A stretch of 33,930 bases of DNA from an uncultured bacterium (GTDB lineage Bacteria > Patescibacteriota > Minisyncoccia > Phycocordibacterales > PALSA-1337), in NCBI GenBank assembly GCA_903905325.1, contig CAIVGA010000058.1, forward strand, positions 1 through 33,930, read 5' to 3'. Every line of letters begins with the position of its first letter. The stretch's first letter is position 1. A program made the translations under genes and the position numbers. Below are positions 32,161 through 33,930 of the stretch, piece after piece. A model generated the notes under the pieces. It had not been told where the DNA came from, did no database searches, and worked only from the letters and a program-made list of their open reading frames with translations.

Positions 32161-33750
32161 CTAATCTTTTTTTATGTAAGCAAACAATTTCATTTTTCTT
32201 TGAATAATATTATATCTTGGATTTGCCTTCAAAATAATGTCTTTTAATACTTGTGGGTCATCCGAATAATGATATGTACAAATAGATAGTATAGGCCCAT
32301 ATTTTTTGAGAGTTTTTTCAGCTCCCTTAAGCATTAACCTTTCGTAACCTTCAATATCCGACTTAATAAAATCAACTCTATCTATATGATATTTATTAAC
32401 AAAAGCATCGACTGTGGTGATATGCAGACGTGTATTACCTTTTCCTGATGGAATATTAAAAGTATTTGCACCAGTATTACCTTCATCATCGTTTTCAAAA
32501 AAATCTAGATCTTCTTCCTTATCACCTAACCCATACGGTACTATTGTAATTTGACCACCATTTCCTTTGTTATATTCAACAGTTTTTTCCAAAAACTTAA
32601 TATTATTCGAAGACGGCTCAAACGCGTAAGCATGTGCACCTTTTTTTGAAGCATACGCAGAAAAATCCCCAATCCAAGCACCTGCATCCAATACAGTGTA
32701 ACCGGGTTTAATGGTGATATCTTCACCCTGTGGACCTACATAGCAATAAGAACCCTCTGGCAGAGTTTTTTCCATCTCATCCACTATTTTATAGCTATAA
32801 TTATCACCTTTTTCTGTATAAATTTTTAGTGAATCTTGATAGACGCTCCTCATTGACACTACGTTTCCAATTATTGGTAAATAAATTCCATTAAAATCGT
32901 ATCTGCCGTTTTTAGAAAATTGTTTGTTGAATTGATCATCAGCGGGTTTGTTATATTTATTTATCAGTTCCACCTTTTTTAAAACAAAATAATTCCTTTT
33001 TTTATTAAATTCTTTTGTTTTTTTCTTATCAAAAAGTGTAATTGCAAAGTATGTTGACGTCAAAACATATCCAAATATTTTTACAAAGTAAATTAAAAAA
33101 GTATAATCAGATGCTGATACCCGTAAGTGGTGTTTCAAATAGTTTAGTTTGTTTTTCAGGTCTAATGGTAATTTAAGCAGTCTGTTTGCGTAGTATTTCA
33201 GTAGTAATCTTCCTGATGTAAGCCGATCTAACCCGGCGATGTGTATACCTGGCCCGGACCCCTCAAGTCTATCAACAAATACCTCACGAATAGCAGACCA
33301 CTCAAAAGTTTTTAATATAGACCTATATTCATAAATTAGTTCTGCTACAACATCTGCAATTGACTCATCTAGAGTTAATTTTTCTTTAGAATTAGATCTA
33401 TATTCTGAAATCAATCTACTGAGGCGCTGCTGTGGCGCATCTCGAACAATCCAACTAAAAAAATAGAAACAGGCCTTTTTGTGTCCATACTCCTCTCCTT
33501 TACCATCAAAAAGTTTAGGTATATTTTGTTCACCAGATAAAAAACAATACATGACTAATTCTTTGATTTTATTCTTATCTAAAGAAAGAAGCTGAGAATT
33601 AAGATCAAGAGAATTATTAAATAAACTTTGAGCAGTTTTTTCTACCCACAAATAAAAAGGAAAACCCGAGTCGGCCAGATTAACTAATTCACTTAAACGA
33701 TAATGAGTAAAATCAGTTCCTCCTAAAATTATTTTATTTAGTTTAGACAT
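32161..33750 (-). CDS. FkbM family methyltransferase with large unknown N-terminal region
   Basis: A 529-residue protein. The C-terminal ~190 residues are an FkbM SAM-dependent methyltransferase: YTVLDAGAWIGDFSAYASKK (SAM-binding loop, ~351-370), AYAFEPSSNNIKFLEK, ITTVDAFVNKYHIDRVDFIK and SDIEGYE. FkbM domains often O-methylate sugars of surface polysaccharides. The first ~330 residues are unlike any family I recognise; they are helical, rich in Lys, Tyr and Leu, begin with IILGGTDFTHYRLSELVNLA and include one possible membrane-associated segment (TFLIYFVKIFGYVLTSTYFA). The gene is noticeably AT-rich, as in polysaccharide loci. ATG 33750 (MSKLNK) is preferred to 33798 because a TATATT lies 10 bases upstream. 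Confidence 0.85.
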   Translation of the reverse strand: MSKLNKIILGGTDFTHYRLSELVNLADSGFPFYLWVEKTAQSLFNNSLDLNSQLLSLDKNKIKELVMYCFLSGEQNIPKLFDGKGEEYGHKKACFYFFSWIVRDAPQQRLSRLISEYRSNSKEKLTLDESIADVVAELIYEYRSILKTFEWSAIREVFVDRLEGSGPGIHIAGLDRLTSGRLLLKYYANRLLKLPLDLKNKLNYLKHHLRVSASDYTFLIYFVKIFGYVLTSTYFAITLFDKKKTKEFNKKRNYFVLKKVELINKYNKPADDQFNKQFSKNGRYDFNGIYLPIIGNVVSMRSVYQDSLKIYTEKGDNYSYKIVDEMEKTLPEGSYCYVGPQGEDITIKPGYTVLDAGAWIGDFSAYASKKGAHAYAFEPSSNNIKFLEKTVEYNKGNGGQITIVPYGLGDKEEDLDFFENDDEGNTGANTFNIPSGKGNTRLHITTVDAFVNKYHIDRVDFIKSDIEGYERLMLKGAEKTLKKYGPILSICTYHYSDDPQVLKDIILKANPRYNIIQRKMKLFAYIKKD

Positions 33751-33760
33751 TCGTTTAAAG

Positions 33761-33766
33761 AATATA
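33761..33766 (-). promoter_or_regulatory. -10 box candidate of FkbM gene
   Basis: TATATT on the reverse strand, 10 bases before the ATG at 33750. The area is AT-rich, so support is modest. Confidence 0.3.
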
Positions 33767-33822
33767 CAACATAAATGAATAATTTCAAAGCCTAACAAAT
33801 TAACACGTCGGTGTTCTTCTCA

Positions 33823-33879
33823 TTTAATTCAGTGCGACTTGAGCGCTCGAACTACGCTCTTGTTGGCTGCCGAATTAAA
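33823..33879. repeat. Nested inverted repeat in intergenic spacer
   Basis: Outer arms TTTAATTC / GAATTAAA (33823-33830, 33872-33879) enclose inner arms GAGCG / CGCTC (33841-33845, 33855-33859). The enclosed stretch is more GC-rich than its surroundings. A 12-base near-palindrome, ACACGTCGGTGT, lies at 33803-33814. The function is unknown. Confidence 0.4.
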
Positions 33880-33883
33880 ACGC

Positions 33884-33930
33884 TTACAAACTTTTGAAAT
33901 TATCTTGCAGAATTTGATTCATAAATGCAA
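33884..33930 (-). CDS. Possible C-terminal end of an upstream gene (cut by window)
   Basis: A reverse-strand frame enters from the window edge and ends at a TAA with the tail AFMNQILQDNFKSL. This would be the last residues of a gene preceding FkbM. Only 15 codons are visible, so it may be chance. Confidence 0.2.
   Translation of the reverse strand, partial: AFMNQILQDNFKSL

Noticed and set aside
1..33930. CRISPR arrays, tRNA or rRNA genes, transposases, integrases, retrons
   Set aside because: I read both strands for regular repeats, tRNA-like cloverleaf segments and recombinase motifs and saw none that held up.

Overview
This 33.9 kb window looks like chromosome from a streamlined bacterium, most likely a member of the Candidate Phyla Radiation (Patescibacteria, Parcubacteria-like). 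That placement is an inference from short AT-rich genes, tight packing, very short intergenic gaps, and the mix of families (ECF sigma with MacAB-like exporter, RNase R, two DoxX proteins, VanY, FkbM, orphan nucleotide-salvage enzymes). TGA is used as an ordinary stop (for example the P-type ATPase, NDH-2 and IMP cyclohydrolase genes), so it is not a TGA-recoded lineage such as Gracilibacteria. I see no rRNA, tRNA, CRISPR array, transposase or integrase.

Layout. 1-5811: msrA (cut by the window edge) diverges from an ECF-sigma operon carrying a candidate anti-sigma membrane protein, a small secreted or anchored protein, and a MacA/ATPase/MacB-like exporter. 5812-6037: a spacer with two Fur-box-like operators. 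6038-8314: a short-chain dehydrogenase and a nucleotide-salvage group (YfbR-like HD, deoxyribosyltransferase-like protein, NUDIX). 8339-9968: a two-gene ABC-2 exporter. 10093-10956: a stand-alone PurO-type IMP cyclohydrolase. 10965-13493: a GlcD-like FAD oxidase diverging from a DUF3298 protein. 13551-17220: DoxX, an unusual heavy-metal-type P-ATPase and NDH-2. 17278-21336: a second MacAB-like operon headed by a PH-domain membrane protein. 21390-26130: DEAD-box helicase, an unrecognised 140-residue protein, AlkA-type glycosylase and RNase R. 26257-28440: an MFS exporter diverging from a fatty-acid-hydroxylase-family protein. 28444-32035: M29 aminopeptidase, metallophosphoesterase, DoxX and VanY peptidase. 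32032-33930: surface-polysaccharide-like genes, including a glycosyltransferase remnant.

The strongest signal is in transcription and translation starts. Most transcription units have a -10 hexamer (TATAAT or close) ending 6-9 bases before the start codon; in six cases the gap is exactly 6. That predicts leaderless or near-leaderless mRNAs without a Shine-Dalgarno. These promoters correct several start codons, which I have moved accordingly. Four genes (IMP cyclohydrolase, the 140-residue protein, MFS, fatty-acid hydroxylase) follow a different plan: a 5' leader of tens of bases, a Shine-Dalgarno or SD-like element, a strong intrinsic terminator, and in three of them a TTGAC-type -35 box 17 bases from a weak -10. 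They look like separately acquired or differently regulated single-gene units in the leaderless background.

Functionally the window is mostly envelope transport and maintenance, redox entry points (NDH-2, FAD oxidase) and nucleotide or RNA turnover. I do not see a clear new defence or mobile system. The best candidates for novelty are the dual start architecture, the P-ATPase that lacks the usual metal-binding CPx and HP motifs, the sigma-linked exporter with an unfamiliar anti-sigma candidate, and the large unknown N-terminal half of the FkbM protein.
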